Below are positions 9,914 to 21,137 of a stretch of 64,000 bases of DNA, piece after piece. The notes below the pieces were generated by a model that ran no database searches, had not been told where the DNA came from, and was given only the letters and a program-made list of their open reading frames with translations. The position numbers and the translations under genes were made by a program. Origin of the DNA: Mytilus trossulus. Its lineage: Eukaryota; Mollusca; Bivalvia; Mytilida; Mytilidae. The stretch spans positions 21,258,886 through 21,322,885 of the forward strand of contig NC_086374.1 of NCBI RefSeq assembly GCF_036588685.1, read 5' to 3'. The stretch's first letter is position 1. Each line of letters begins with the position of its first letter.

Positions 9914-10597
9914 ATATACTAAATTTAGTCCTGGTATGTATGATGAGTTTATTTAGAACCTCGCAGTTTATGTATAGTTATACGCTCTTTCAGGGATTGT
10001 ATTATTAATAACATAAAACAACTCAACAGTGAGGCATTCAACAAAAATGACAGTCTATTATTTTAGGACTGTCTTGGTCATTTAGTTGTTCAACTGTTAT
10101 AAACATCCGACGAAGATTAATCCAGAAAAGTGCTCCTAACGCATGGAATTTATTTAGTGATCGTTTTCTTGTGTATATAAATAATTATAATATATTTTTC
10201 TATTACTATCTATCATTCTCAAGTCTCATCTTCAAATGAATCAATTATAAAATACTGAGTCATTAATACATTACAGAGTGCATTTTCATTGAGCTCTAAT
10301 CTCAATAATATTATCAATATTTTCGAACAGTGGTATAACGGAATTTGTGAGAGGAATAGCGCTATAAAACCAGGTTTAATCCACAATATTCTACATTTAA
10401 AAATGCCTGTACCAAGTCAGGAATATGACAGTTGTTGTCCATTCGTTTTTGATGTGTTTTGTCATTTGATTTTGCCATGTGATTAGGGACTTTCCGATTT
10501 TATTTTCCTCTGAGTTCAGTACTTTTGTGATTTAATTTTATAATACTGTTGCCTTTATTTGACCATTTCTCTTTATTTTTATTGTTTCATTTGTCGA
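9914..10597. other. hammerhead 3' context and retroelement-tail repeat
   Basis: After the ribozyme comes TTTAGTCCTGGTATGTATGA, which also follows the truncated motif at 13001. From about 10275 to 10530 there is a stretch (AAACCAGGTTTAATCCAC, CCAAGTCAGGAATATGACAG) that I associate with a common mussel repeat; a cognate (CCTAAGTCAGGAATCTGAT) is near 61065. No gene. Confidence 0.55.
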
Positions 10598-11335
10598 GTA
10601 CAAACTCATAGATACCATGTCAATCCTATAGTAATATCTAAGCCATTCAATTGCTTCACAACAGATCGGACTGTAAATTTAACTCTTTGTCAGTACAAAC
10701 TCATAGATACCATGTCAATCCTATAGTAATATCTAAGCCATTCAATTGCTTCACAACAGATCGGACTGTAAATTTAACTCTTTGTCAGTACAAACTCATA
10801 GATACCATGTCAATCCTATAGTAATATCTAAGCCATTCAATTGCTTCACAACAGATCGGACTGTAAATTTAACTCTTTGTCAGTACAAACTCATAGATAC
10901 CATGTCAATCCTATAGTAATATCTAAGCCATTCAATTGCTTCACAACAGATCGGACTGTAAATTTAACTCTTTGTCAGTACAAACTCATAGATACCATGT
11001 CAATCCTATAGTAATATCTAAGCCATTCAATTGCTTCACAACAGATCGGACTGTAAATTTAACTCTTTGTCAGTACAAACTCATAGATACCATGTCAATC
11101 CTATAGTAATATCTAAGCCATTCAATTGCTTCACAACAGATCGGACTGTAAATTTAACTCTTTGTCAGTACAAACTCATAGATACCATGTCAATCCTATA
11201 GTAATATCTAAGCCATTCAATTGCTTCACAACAGATCGGACTGTAAATTTAACTCTTTGTCAGTACAAACTCATAGAGATCATGTCAATCCTATAGTAAT
11301 ATCTAAGCCATTCAATTGCTTCAGCAACAGATCGG
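10598..11335. repeat. 95-bp satellite, about 7.8 nearly identical copies
   Basis: CAAACTCATAGATACCATG recurs at 10601, 10696, 10791, 10886, 10981, 11076 and 11171, and as CATAGAGATCATG at 11266, exactly every 95 bp. Internal copies look identical; only the last drifts (GAGATC, CAGCAACAG). The unit length is not a multiple of three and carries no open frame, so it is non-coding. Confidence 0.95.
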
Positions 11336-11487
11336 ACATCAAACTCTTCATAAGTAAACATATCACTTCAATATGAGAATACATGTATAAAGAAGATCTT
11401 CAAGTCAATGATATTTTACACCCAAAGTTTATACTTGATAAGGTTGGGTAACAACTTATTTTACATACCTCTTCCAACTTTTGAAAA

Positions 11488-11804
11488 TTAATCAGTCAGA
11501 TATAGAAGAGGGACGAAAGATACCAAAGGGACAGTCAAACTCATCAATCTAAAACAAACTGACAACGCCCTGGCTAAAAATGAAAAATACAAATTAAAAA
11601 ACAATAGTACACATGACACAACATAGAAAACTAAAGAATAAACAACACGAACCCCACCAAAAACTAGGGGTGATCTAAGGTGCTCCGGAAGGGTAAGCAG
11701 ATCCTGCTCCACATGTGACACCCGTCGTGTTGCTTATGTCATTACAAATCCGGTAAATAGTCTAATTCGGTAGGTCACATTCATAAAAGGGAAGGGGATT
11801 GTAG
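11488..11804 (-). repeat. 3' tail of a Penelope-like element
   Basis: Read on the minus strand, this follows the reverse transcriptase relic and includes GTGTCACATGTGGAGCAGG and TTTGGTGGGGTTCG, a tail I associate with frequent mussel repeats. The open frame 11488-11721 within it is probably fortuitous. Confidence 0.5.
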
Positions 11805-12651
11805 TTACGACGTAAGAAACATATCCGATATCATTTGTGAAACGGTTATTCCATAACGGTCAACCAACTCGTGATGGCGTCTGTTAAATTTACGAAGGTA
11901 TGATTTGAACTTCACCATTTGGAACTCTTGGTTTAATAGCTTCCTTGTGAGCAGCAAACCTCTATCAAGAAAATCATGATAGGAAATGCAAGCACGAAAA
12001 TATCGTATCAATTGGGATATATACCCCGTATGCAGGTGCTGCTGGAATGTTGCTACTTAGAAATGCAAAGTTCACAATTGGAAAGCTGAAATCATCTCTT
12101 TTGTCGTAAAGTTTTGTTTTCAATCGACCCTCATTGTCAATTTCTAGATGTAAGTCAAGATATGAAGCCGACTTAACTGTATATGTAGTATCCTTTATCT
12201 CTAGTTCGATGGGATAGATGCGTTCCACATAGTCACCAAATTTTGAATTGTTTAGTGAAAGATCATCATCTATATAGCGGAAAGTAGAGTTAAAGGATAT
12301 TGCTAACTTCTTATCTTTCTTCCTAAGAAGTTCCTGCATGAAGTCAGCCTCGTAATAATAAAGAAACAAGTCGTCAAGTAGAGGGGCACAGTTTGTTCCC
12401 ATTGGAATGCCGACAATCTGTTGAAAAACACGTCCTCCGAACGTAACTAATATGTTGTCAATCAAGAAATCAAGCATCTTGATAATATCAGTTTCAGAGA
12501 ATTTTTTGTTTGAATCAGAGTGATTCTTTACAAAGTAGGATTTATCCCTCCCTAAGACAAGATACTTGTATCTACGTTGGCCCTTCTTTTTATGAAGCAA
12601 AGTAATACCAACTCTTTCAATTTGTCTTTTAGTTTGGAATGCGGAATACAT
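11805..12651 (-). pseudogene. Penelope-like reverse transcriptase relic
   Basis: Minus-strand reading frame of about 225 codons (12651 to 11974), continued in another frame to 11805. RT landmarks are present: FQQIVGIPMGTNCAPLL followed by DLFLYYYE (the GxxMGxxxAP...LF...YE pattern of Penelope-like RTs), FRYIDDD as the catalytic YxDD box, then YLDLHLEI and YDKRDDFSFPIVNF. A one-base deletion after GVYI (near 12015) shifts the frame; the tail then reads RYFRACISYHDFLDRGLLLT. The N-terminal part and any GIY-YIG nuclease are missing. Close relative of the relic at 59.6-60.4 kb. Confidence 0.75.
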
Positions 12652-13000
12652 GTGTAAAGAGTAGAAAAGTAAAATGTTTTAATACTGTTACAAAATGTTT
12701 GTACATATCTACATTCAAAAAGGAGATGAATATATATTTGTTTAATTTCTGTACAAAAAGTTCACAATTCTGTTTCACTACATATACACATCTACAAGTA
12801 AAATATGTGTTCAATGAAATGGAGTAATCTGAATTCAAATGCCCGTAGAGTGGGATCTTCGGTTATAAGTAAAAGATGACTAAATAAGAAACTCCATTCT
12901 TCGGCCACGATATAAATTCCCAGTTTTATTTTCCATTTCTCATGTATACAAGATGGTGTTTCCTTTCTGTTATCTAGATAAAATGTTTTGGCACTTTTTC
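12652..13000. other. no recognised feature
   Basis: AT-rich sequence joining the Penelope-like relic to the truncated hammerhead motif. Short open frames on both strands have no support. Confidence 0.4.
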
Positions 13001-13050
13001 CGAAAGCGCGTCTGGCGTATATACAAAATTAAGTCCTGTTATCTATGATG
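13001..13050 (+). ncRNA. 3' half of a hammerhead ribozyme repeat (truncated)
   Basis: CGAAAGCGCGTCTGGCGTAT followed by ATACAAAATTAAGTCCTG and TATGATGAGTTTAT matches the 3' half and downstream flank of the intact copy at 9870. The CTGATGA half is absent and one C of stem III is lost, so it cannot fold as a ribozyme. Confidence 0.7.
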
Positions 13051-13588
13051 AGTTTATTTCCACTATTTTTATGGCGGTTATAATTTTGTGACCGACAGTG
13101 ATAAGTTTAAAAGATACTTGTGAATGAATAATATTTTTCCATTCCTTTGAAGGTGAAAACAATAGTAAATAAAACTCTAGTAACGTTGTTTTTATATAAA
13201 TAAACTCACCATAGATACCAGAACCAAATTTAGTATACATTAAAGTGTCTGATAAATTCATTAAAAGTGTTAAAAATTCTCCATTTTCCTTAAAGTCATA
13301 TGAAACGAGTGGGCGGTGAAAAATAATGATTATCCAATTCTTGATTCAATGCATGTATATATCACAAAACTTAGTCCTCTGTGCACGATTTTATCATTTT
13401 TGCGCAAATGTATCGTATAATCGTCATTTTTTTTCTCTCTGTCTGTTATGATTTAACAAAAATGACTGCTCATTAAATGCCGTGTTTTGAATTCGAAGTT
13501 TGCCTTATTGTAAACAAATAACAAAAAGCATGGGTATTGAGCACGTGTTTAACATGTATAATCAGATATTTTTTTATTTAATGACAGA

Positions 13589-13694
13589 TCCACGCGTATT
13601 GCGATCACCGGATTTTTACGAGGAGGTTCACGCTCAGGTCACTACGCATACGGAAAATATGTTGGCGAATTGCTACCTGGAAGAATGCAATTAA
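13589..13694 (+). CDS. possible terminal exon, unassigned
   Basis: A GC-richer island follows TTATTTAATGACAG, a fair acceptor, and stays open for about 35 codons (DPRVLRSPDFYEEVHAQV and onward) to TAA at 13692-13694. A second frame is also open. No upstream exons or homology were recognised; it could be chance. Confidence 0.25.
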
Positions 13695-13910
13695 ATATAA
13701 GTAAACTTCTTCTAAATGTGGAAAAATTAAAGAATTTTCCTCAGAAAAAAAGTATATGTACATAAGTTGTATAATGAAAACTTATTCATTTAGTTATAAA
13801 AAAAACTTATGCATATTCTTTTTAATTTTATTTAATTTAGGTTTCTTATGACTTTAATGAGATCATAGTATGAAAAATATTTTATTCTTTTATTAATATC
13901 CAACTATAAC
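13695..13910. other. AT-rich spacer
   Basis: Nothing recognised. Confidence 0.4.
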
Positions 13911-14682
13911 TAGAGGCTCCAAAGAGCCTGTGTCGCTCACCTTGGTCTATGTGAATATTAAACAAAGGACGCATTTGAATTCATGACAAAATTGTGTTTT
14001 GGTGATGGTGATGTGTTTGTACATCTTACTTTACTGAATATTCTTGCTGCTAACAATTATTTCTACCTATATTGAACTTGGCCTAAAAGTTTCAGTCGAA
14101 AATGTTAGTTAAAATTTTCAAATTTTATGAAGATTGTTAAAAATTGACTATAAAGGACAATAACTCCTTATGGGATCAATTGACTATTTTAGTCATGTTG
14201 GCTTACTTTAAGGTTTTACTTTGCTGTACATTGTTGCTGTCTGCAGTTTATCTCTATCTATAATAATATTCAAGATAATAACAAAAAACGGCTAATTCAG
14301 GGGCAGCAACCTAACAGCGGGTTGTCCGGTCCATCTGAAAATTTCATGGCAGATAGATCTTGACCTGATGAACAATATTACTCCCTGTCAGATTTGCTCT
14401 AAATGCTGATTGGTTTTTGAGTTATAAGCCAAAAACTGCATTTTACCCCTATGTTCTATTTTTAGCCATGGCGGGCATCTTGGTTGGTTGGCGGGGTCAC
14501 GCCACACATTTTTTTAAACTAGATACCCCAATGATGATTGTGGCCAAGTTTGGTTTAATTTGACCCAGTAGTTTCAGAGAGGATGTTTGTAAAAGCTAAC
14601 GCCGGACGACGGACGACGGACGACGGACGACGGACGCAAAGTGATGAGAAAAGCTCACTTGGCCCTTTGGGCCAGGTGAGCC
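13911..14682 (-). mobile_element. bivalve-type dispersed repeat with terminal hairpins
   Basis: Left end TAGAGGCTCCAAAGAGCCTG and right end CTCACTTGGCCCTTTGGGCC are short hairpins. Between them lies the GCAGCAACCTAACAG / CAGATTTGCTCTAAATGC backbone also found, inverted, at 32466-38216. A GGACGAC microsatellite fills 14603-14636. It carries no protein gene, so it is a non-autonomous element. The hairpin ends resemble Helitron-type termini (inference). Confidence 0.7.
14603..14636. repeat. GGACGAC microsatellite
   Basis: Five near-perfect heptamers inside the dispersed repeat, near its right end. Confidence 0.9.
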
Positions 14683-14699
14683 AAAAAAAAAGGCATAAC

Positions 14700-15073
14700 A
14701 GGCAAAATAAAACGAAAATAGGATCCACAGTGTTCTAATTGTACGCTGCTCTATTTTTCTGTAGAATATAGGTCCCAGTTGCAATTTTTATTGGAATTCT
14801 GTTGATGTCTCTTTTGATAGCACTGTTCGCTAAGGCCAAAGGATTAATTTTCCCAACTTTAAATGATGATGTCAGAATGAATGTCGTGCTGGAGTAATAC
14901 ATTATTTCTTCGCTAATTCTTGTTGTCCAATATTTATGTACTGCTGTGGTAGTCATTTTCTTCCATGTTCCTTTTGATAGTTCATTATGAAGTAGTGATA
15001 ATGGGTTTTCTCAATTATATTTGATACAGATCTTTTTCATATCTATAAACCGGCTATTACTATCCATGTTCTT
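14700..15073 (-). pseudogene. LINE C-terminal relic, distal half
   Basis: On the minus strand this reads NPLSLLHNELSKGTWKKM and GTYILQKNRAAYN, a pattern I associate with the post-RT tail of bivalve LINE proteins. It continues the piece at 17079-17745: across the 2-kb insertion the reading frame goes from LQTSI straight to KNMDSNSRF. Several stops interrupt it. Confidence 0.6.
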
Positions 15074-17078
15074 AATTAAGGTCTTTCCTCTACGCGAGGA
15101 AAGACCTTATTGTTTTTCTAATGCTTTTTTTTCTTTTTTTTCTTCCAGCATTGTTTTGGCACGCCCTCCTACCGCATCTATTACAGTTATCAATACCAAA
15201 TTTAAACCATTGATAGACCTCATCATGAACTTTTACCAGATGAACTTTTGTAGGATTTCATCATCCCCTTTAGAAGTTATCTCCCTTATATTGATTTTTT
15301 TCCAACATTGCACCCCCACAAATATTTAAAAAGATATCATGACTTTATTTGGACACTAGGTAGATCTCATCATGATGTGTTACCATATGAGGCTGCTAAG
15401 GATTTCATCATTCCCTATGAGAGTTTATATGTCCCCTTGAAGCAGTCTCTTTCTTTTGCATTTTTCTCAAAAAATGTTCAAGATAGAATCGATTTGAAAA
15501 CGGCAACATGTACAAGAATAGATGGCAATGGTAATAAACATATACACTCATTTTGTTGTTTACTCTTATAAGGAGTTATTTCCCTTGAAAAAATATACAC
15601 AATTTCGAGAACCGGAAGTCGTAAAGACTTGGGACCTACACCAATAATCTTAAGTTCATGTGACCTTCAATTTGCACACAAGGTCAAAGGTCACCGAGTG
15701 CAAAAAAAAAATTCGCTGCAATTTCAAGCTTTCATGTTAGGAAAACGACAAGACTTTGCTGCATACATACAGCGTATAAATTGTTCCTCTCGACGAGCTC
15801 TACATTTTATACAATAAGGTCAAAAATGTCCAATCGTCTGTTCAAAAGTTACAACGGGAGGATTCTAAAAAGTATAGTATGGCGTGTATATCTTTTTCAA
15901 GGTAACATATATCAACCTACTATAAACTGCAAAGATGATCAGTAATTCAAGACCTTCAATTTGAGGTCTATGTCAAGTCATGATGAAATTTCACCTTGAC
16001 CTTCACATTATACTATGACCTTGACCTTGTGATATTTGAAAGGTCAAGTGGTTCTGAGTTGAATGATGATAGTCCCATGTCTCTACGACTTCCGGTTCTC
16101 AAGTTTGGTATTGCATCATATATTTGATGATTTATTGTGACCTTGGTGAACTTTACAATTGTCCTAAATCTTTTTCTATAATGTTGTCCTTTAACTGTAG
16201 ATCATTTATCATTTAACAGATTTGAGATATCTATTGTCGTTTTTTAGATAATGCAGTTTGAAATTTTGCGAGCGGCGGCATGTATTTCTGAATCAACAAC
16301 AGCTTACCACTTAAACTGTTTAAGAAATTGAAGAGGTTAACATAGTTATATGTTTGACCAAATACCAAAAACATTCCATGGAAAAAAACACAAAAAAATC
16401 ATTTTGAAATTTTCGTGTTTTGCATTAACTTTGTAAGTTTCATAACTTCTATTTATATCGTTAATATTGCATCATTTTTGGCACTTTGTCAAATTGGGTC
16501 ATCTGATATATCAAATTAAAGGTCTCAATAAACGCTACTTAAAAATGAAAATTGTAAACCTCTTTTTCATCCCAGGTTGAAGGGTGGGGTCATTTAGTGC
16601 AAAAATTCAAATTTCTCAGATGGTAAGGTTGTCGCATATCAAATGAAAGAACATAAAGCGTACATTTCAAATTTCAAATTGACATCCCCAAAAAATTGTT
16701 TGGGTGGGGTCATTGAGTGCAAAAAATAATTTTTCTTTTACGATAGGGTTGTTGTATATCAAATGAAAGGTCATGATGTGTACATTTGAAATATGAAATT
16801 CCTGACCTCCAAAAATTAGTTGGATGGGGTTATTAAGTGAAAAAATCAAACTTTCTAGAACATGGCGTGGTTGCATATCAAATGAACGATCATCAAGTTT
16901 TGTTACATAATATCATACTTCCGATCTCGAAAATGTAGGCGGATGAGGTCATTAAGTGTAAAAAGAGAAAAGTTTCAGAAGGTATGCTTGTCGCATAATA
17001 ACGAAAGGTCATACAAAGTACATTACAAAAACATCCCTTTTACTGGAAAGACCTTTCAATTGTTTTACAAACAATTGA
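15074..17078 (+). mobile_element. 2.0-kb hairpin-ended element (AAGGTCTTTCC family) inserted in a LINE
   Basis: The 5' end is a perfect 13-bp stem, AAGGTCTTTCCTC / GAGGAAAGACCTT with 5-base loop. The 3' end has GGAAAGACCTT, complementary to the start, and then hairpin TCAATTGTTT-TAC-AAACAATTGA. The empty site can be rebuilt from the interrupted LINE: no target duplication of 3 bp or more. Subterminal inverted repeats, a 3' hairpin and no duplication are the features of Helentron-derived non-autonomous elements; assignment is inference. It contains AGGTCAAAGGTCA near 15680 and three tandem GGTTGxxGCATATCAAATGA-like units at 16620-16880. No transposase. Confidence 0.7.
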
Positions 17079-17745
17079 GATACTAGTCTGTAGTTGTCTT
17101 TCTGCTAGTCTCCACTCAGATGAGTTTTTATTTGCTCTTGTAATATTTCCAAATATTGTAAGGATTTTCATGTGTATTTCTGCTTCTATTGGTAGTGAAC
17201 CAGATATTAAATACACAGCAGGATCAACAACATTAATATTTAACGAAAGAATTCGCCTAAGTATCATTTTGTATTGGAGCTGTAAATTGTCAAGAATTTC
17301 GAGCCTGTGGGTTAGTATTGGTAGAATATAAGTTTTCAGCTTTCCAATTGAGGTTTCAGGGTCAAGACTTTTCCCCCCATGCAGACCAGTTCCTATTAGA
17401 CTAGATGGCTCTTCTGGGTTTTTTTCAGATTTTCTTCAACAGTTGTTTGTGCCGAATTATTTTGAGATCTCGTTACTCCAATATATGTAGCTTTGTCTAC
17501 TACTGGCATTACAGTCTCGTTAAATTTCCAAAATCCTAAATTATTTTCTATAGTTTTAGCCTTGCTTTTTACATGTAAAATGACGCTTTTTGAAGTAAAG
17601 GTCGATATACCATCTTACCCCTTCGCGCTTACTGAAATCTACGGCAATATCTACCATTCTTATCTAAGGGGCTACAATCAAGAAGTGCAACATCATCTGC
17701 ACAGGTTGGTGCACAGCAATTAATGTTTCTATATTTCACCCCAAG
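17079..17745 (-). pseudogene. LINE reverse-transcriptase relic, proximal half
   Basis: Minus-strand pieces: APTCADDVALLDCSPL (catalytic CADD box, about 17690-17735), MPVVDKATYIGVTRSQNN, SLIGTGLHG, GKLKTYILPILTHRLEI, and the longest frame (17267 to 17079) with DPAVYLISGSLPIEAEIHM and WRLAERQLQTS. Stops and frameshifts separate them. The protein continues at 15073-14700 beyond the inserted element. Start lost. Confidence 0.7.
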
Positions 17746-18749
17746 TCCTGAGTCACATAAAAAAAGTTTTTTTTTTACTTTTCGTAGATCTTACTCTGAT
17801 GAACATTATTGCTGTTTATAGTTTATCTCTATCTATAATAATATTCAAGATAACCACCAAAAACAGCCAAATTTCCTTAAAATTACCAATTCAGGAGCGA
17901 CAACCCAACAACCAGTTGTCTTATTCATCTAAAAATTTCAGGGCAGATATATATTAACTTGATAAACAATTTTACCCCATGTCAGATTTGCTCTAAATGA
18001 TTTGGCAATATAAATTTGGCATGGCAAGGTACTTGGCAAGTACCTATCCCGGTGTCCCGCCAATGTGTTTGCTTTAAAGATTTACGGCTAATATTTTTAA
18101 TGTGTAGTTTTCATATTTTTGGTGTGAACTCATGATTATTGTCTCTGTCTGAGGTTCTTAACTTAGTTTTTCTGGCTAGCTCCATGATAGCTGTGCAGGG
18201 CGGATCAAGCCATTTTAAAAAGGGGGGTTCCTAACCCAGGACAAAAGGGGGGGGGTCCAATAACATGTCCCCCTTCAAATGCATTGATCGTCCAAAAAAA
18301 GGAGGGTCCCCCCTCTGAATCCGCGCCTGGCTGTGGCCAATAACAATACTGTCGGGAATCTCACCGTTTCCTTACTAGTCTTACTATATGTCACGTGACA
18401 GAAACGATATATATACAGATTTTATTGCAAAATAACGTATCCAACTAAGAAATTTTGGTACGAGTAGGAGATAGGTACGAGTAGTCATGCAACCGGAAGT
18501 AAACAAATATAAAAGAGAACAAGACGACATCGGGTAACAGTAGGAAACTCGAAAAACGAATAGCAAGAACAGAAGAGTCAAGGTTTAACATTTATAGGTA
18601 AGGTGAAAAAAATGATAGAATTGACTACCATAAACTAAAGAGTCAAATGATTAATGCATAAATGCCGTTTTACCACTCAGACTAATAAGAAAGATGGCCG
18701 CTATTGCTAAAAATAGCACAAGACTGTCAAGAGTAGTGAAGCTAAATGT
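17746..18749. other. repeat fragments
   Basis: 17810-18000 is a decayed piece of the dispersed repeat seen at 13911 and 32466 (TTTATCTCTATCTATAATAA, CAGATTTGCTCTAAATG). 18195-18330 carries GGATCAAGCC, G-rich runs and GAATCCGCGCCTGG, a short G/C-rich repeat with a relative near 46860-46965. No gene. Confidence 0.55.
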
Positions 18750-19330
18750 AATAATAATACTTTATTTCCGTAAGCAAATACAGCTTATTGGATTTACACA
18801 ATATAAATATCCAATAGATAATATACAGCATAATACAACAATTATACACAAATTATACAAATCAATGAAAGAATTAAGCGGAGTATGACATATAGACATA
18901 TTAAACTAAAAATAAACATTTGAATAATTAACCAATACGTGCTTTTTCTGCAGAAAATAAATATTTTCCTAGGTTGTTTAGCTCTTTGACATTTCTTACA
19001 GATAACAGTTGTACTAATTTAAAAGTAGATGGTTTCTCATAATAATAACTGAATCCGGGTCCGTTCGCGCCCATTCATGTTCGCACCCACTCATGTTCGC
19101 CTCCTTTCACTTTCGCACCCCACATGTTCGCACCCAAAGTCCGTTCGCACCCTACATGTTCGCGCCCAATTTTAATTGGTTTTGTGTTTAATAACTTCAG
19201 TCAGAGCTCATACATAAACAAGTCTAATTTTGTTTTTGACTTAAATAAGTCGAAACATGTATCTGTATCTGTAGTGGTATGTGTAGAATCCTATTAAGGC
19301 TTTTATACACGGTGGAGAAGAGCGCCGTTG

Positions 19331-19693
19331 TTATGGGCGGTGTTCTTGTAGAGCGTTCTTAAATGCCTCTACAGAACCTGCATGCACAACTTTATCTGGT
19401 AGTTGGTTCCAGTGAATAGTTGTTTCCACAAAAAATGAATGTTTGTACTGTGGTTTGTTGCTATTTGGTACTTTCAGTCCTCTGGTGTTATTGATAACTT
19501 GACGTTCGATGATATTGTCAGTTTCACAGTTTAAGTAAGTTTTGGCTTTAATTGTTTGTTTCGGTCTTGCTGGTATGACAAAATTGTCGGCTGGTAGAGC
19601 CGGCACCATACCCTCAACCACCTTGTAAATCAGGATAAGACGGAGGCTGTGTCTTCTTTCCTCTAGCGTCTCCATTTCAAGCTGACGTCTCAT
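19331..19693 (-). pseudogene. C-terminal fragment of a second LINE (jockey/CR1-like)
   Basis: Minus-strand frame of 120 codons: METLEERRHSLRLILIYKV, then SFFVETTIHWNQLPDKVV and FKNAL. This is the conserved tail after the RT domain of jockey/CR1-type LINEs (RR...RL...YK, SFF..T...WN.LP, F...L). Nothing upstream in frame, so it is a relic. It lies inside the 1.9-kb foldback element, so it was captured by it or inserted into it. Confidence 0.7.
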
Positions 19694-20847
19694 ATTAGTT
19701 ATGGACCCTGTTTCCCGATGTATTTATTATAAAAATGTAGTTTCAATTTTAGACTTATCTGAGTCAGAAAATGACAGACTTGTTTAGGTCTATTTATGTT
19801 GGTGAAAAAACTTAATGTTACTTTGTGGCCAAACTACACCACCTATGACAGCAAAAACCTGTATGAGAGTTCACAAGGACTTGAGCTATCTATATTTAAT
19901 TATCTAATTGAACATCCTTACTAAACACAGATGTTTTACCTCACTAAGTGTGATTCCAGGTGGTTGCATTGTAAGGTTAATTAACATTACTCCGATTTTT
20001 TAGACTCTCATTCATATTTTTCTTTAGAAGACAAAGCATTGGCTTTCAATGTTGTCATTATTTGATTTAGATGCATGACCTCCTTATAAATATGCGTGGG
20101 TCTTGAAGTTAACCAATTTTGATCACTCATCGACTTGTAGGAGTCGATATTTGCAACTTTTTGATTATGGTCAATTATTTCTTGTTTAACAATATTAGAC
20201 TTATTCAAGTCATATTTTGCCTTAAATTAAAGGGAGACAAATCCTAAAACTTACAAATTTAGACCTCTATGAGTCAAAAGCAGATTCAGACTTATTTATG
20301 TCTGAGCTCTGACTGAACTTTGTAATCAAGTTTTGGCAAGTAGTATTCTTAAAAGTATAATTGATTTCATTGTCTCAAAATAAATCGAGACAGCATTTTT
20401 TATGTGTTGAATAAATCTTAATCATGTTTTTGAGAGTGTATTGTTAAAGAAAATAAATTATTCCTTTCTAATTAAAGTGGGATTCTGTCAACGTTTTATT
20501 TTGTGTTGAATAACACTTAATCATGTTTTGTTAAGTATATTACCTATAACTTTGTTTCATTGACTTGTTTCAAAATGAAGTGAGATTCTGACTACGTTTT
20601 TTTGTGTGCGTTGAATGAATTTTATCATGTTTTGGTTTATATTATAGTGTATTGCTATATTTTATTATTTAATTGTTTCAGATCAAAGGGACCAAGCTGT
20701 TAAAAACAATTATCTTTTGTGTTTTTCATTTAAAATATTTAATCTTTTACTCATACCAACATGACCAAGCTATAAATACATTCAGTATTTACATCAAAGC
20801 AATTAAAACAAAAATCATGATTTTCCAATTATTCAACTGGAATTTGA
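19694..20847. other. interior of the foldback element, no gene
   Basis: AT-rich, with loosely repeated phrases (AATCATGTTTT, GTGTTGAATAA). A 66-codon minus frame at 20008-20208 has no recognisable similarity. Confidence 0.5.
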
Positions 20848-21101
20848 ATTAAAATTGGGCGCGAACGTGTAGAGTGCGAACGGACCTTGGGTGCGAACGT
20901 GCGAGGTGCGAACGTGTAGGGTGCGAAAGTATATTGGGCGCGAACGGACCTGATACCATAATAACTCTTTAAATATTTACATCTGATGTCGTTATATTTA
21001 TCACATTCTAAAATAAAATGATACTCATCTTCAATCGCATTTTTATTACACATACTACACAAACGTTCATTTCTGGCTATATTATAGTATCTACCTGTTT
21101 C

Positions 21102-21137
21102 CAAGGATTTGTATAGTTAGAACTGTACAAATCCTTG
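21102..21137. mobile_element. 36-bp palindromic mini-element B2 inserted in LINE ORF2
   Basis: CAAGGATTTGTATAGTTA is followed by a near-exact mirror ending TGTACAAATCCTTG (16 of 18 arm positions match). It is flanked by CTGTTTC at 21095-21101 and 21138-21144. Removing the element and one flank restores the LINE frame (CIETGRYYN), so this is an observed insertion with a 7-bp target duplication. Same arms as B1 at 9283. Confidence 0.9.

Larger units (their letters stand above)
19051..20957. mobile_element. 1.9-kb foldback/MULE-like element with repeat-built inverted ends
   Basis: Ends GAATCCGGGTCCGTTCGCGC and GGGCGCGAACGGACCTGATACC are inverted; the inverted ends extend about 110-125 bp (19051-19177 and 20848-20957). 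They consist of tandem TTCGC(A/G)CCC units, about seven on the left and six on the right, spaced about 15-17 bp. The 9-bp flanks ATAATAACT (19042-19050 and 20958-20966) are a target duplication, proven because the LINE reading frame is restored when the insert and one copy are removed. No transposase seen, so non-autonomous. The 9-bp duplication fits Mutator-like transposons; internally repeated ends also resemble Foldback elements. Confidence 0.8.

Noticed and set aside
15308-15817. Two frames of 87 and 62 codons in the hairpin-ended element
   Set aside because: No similarity or shared conservation with other copies of the element.
18015-18045. AGGTACTTGGCAAGTACCT inverted repeat
   Set aside because: No direct repeats around it; isolated imperfect palindrome.
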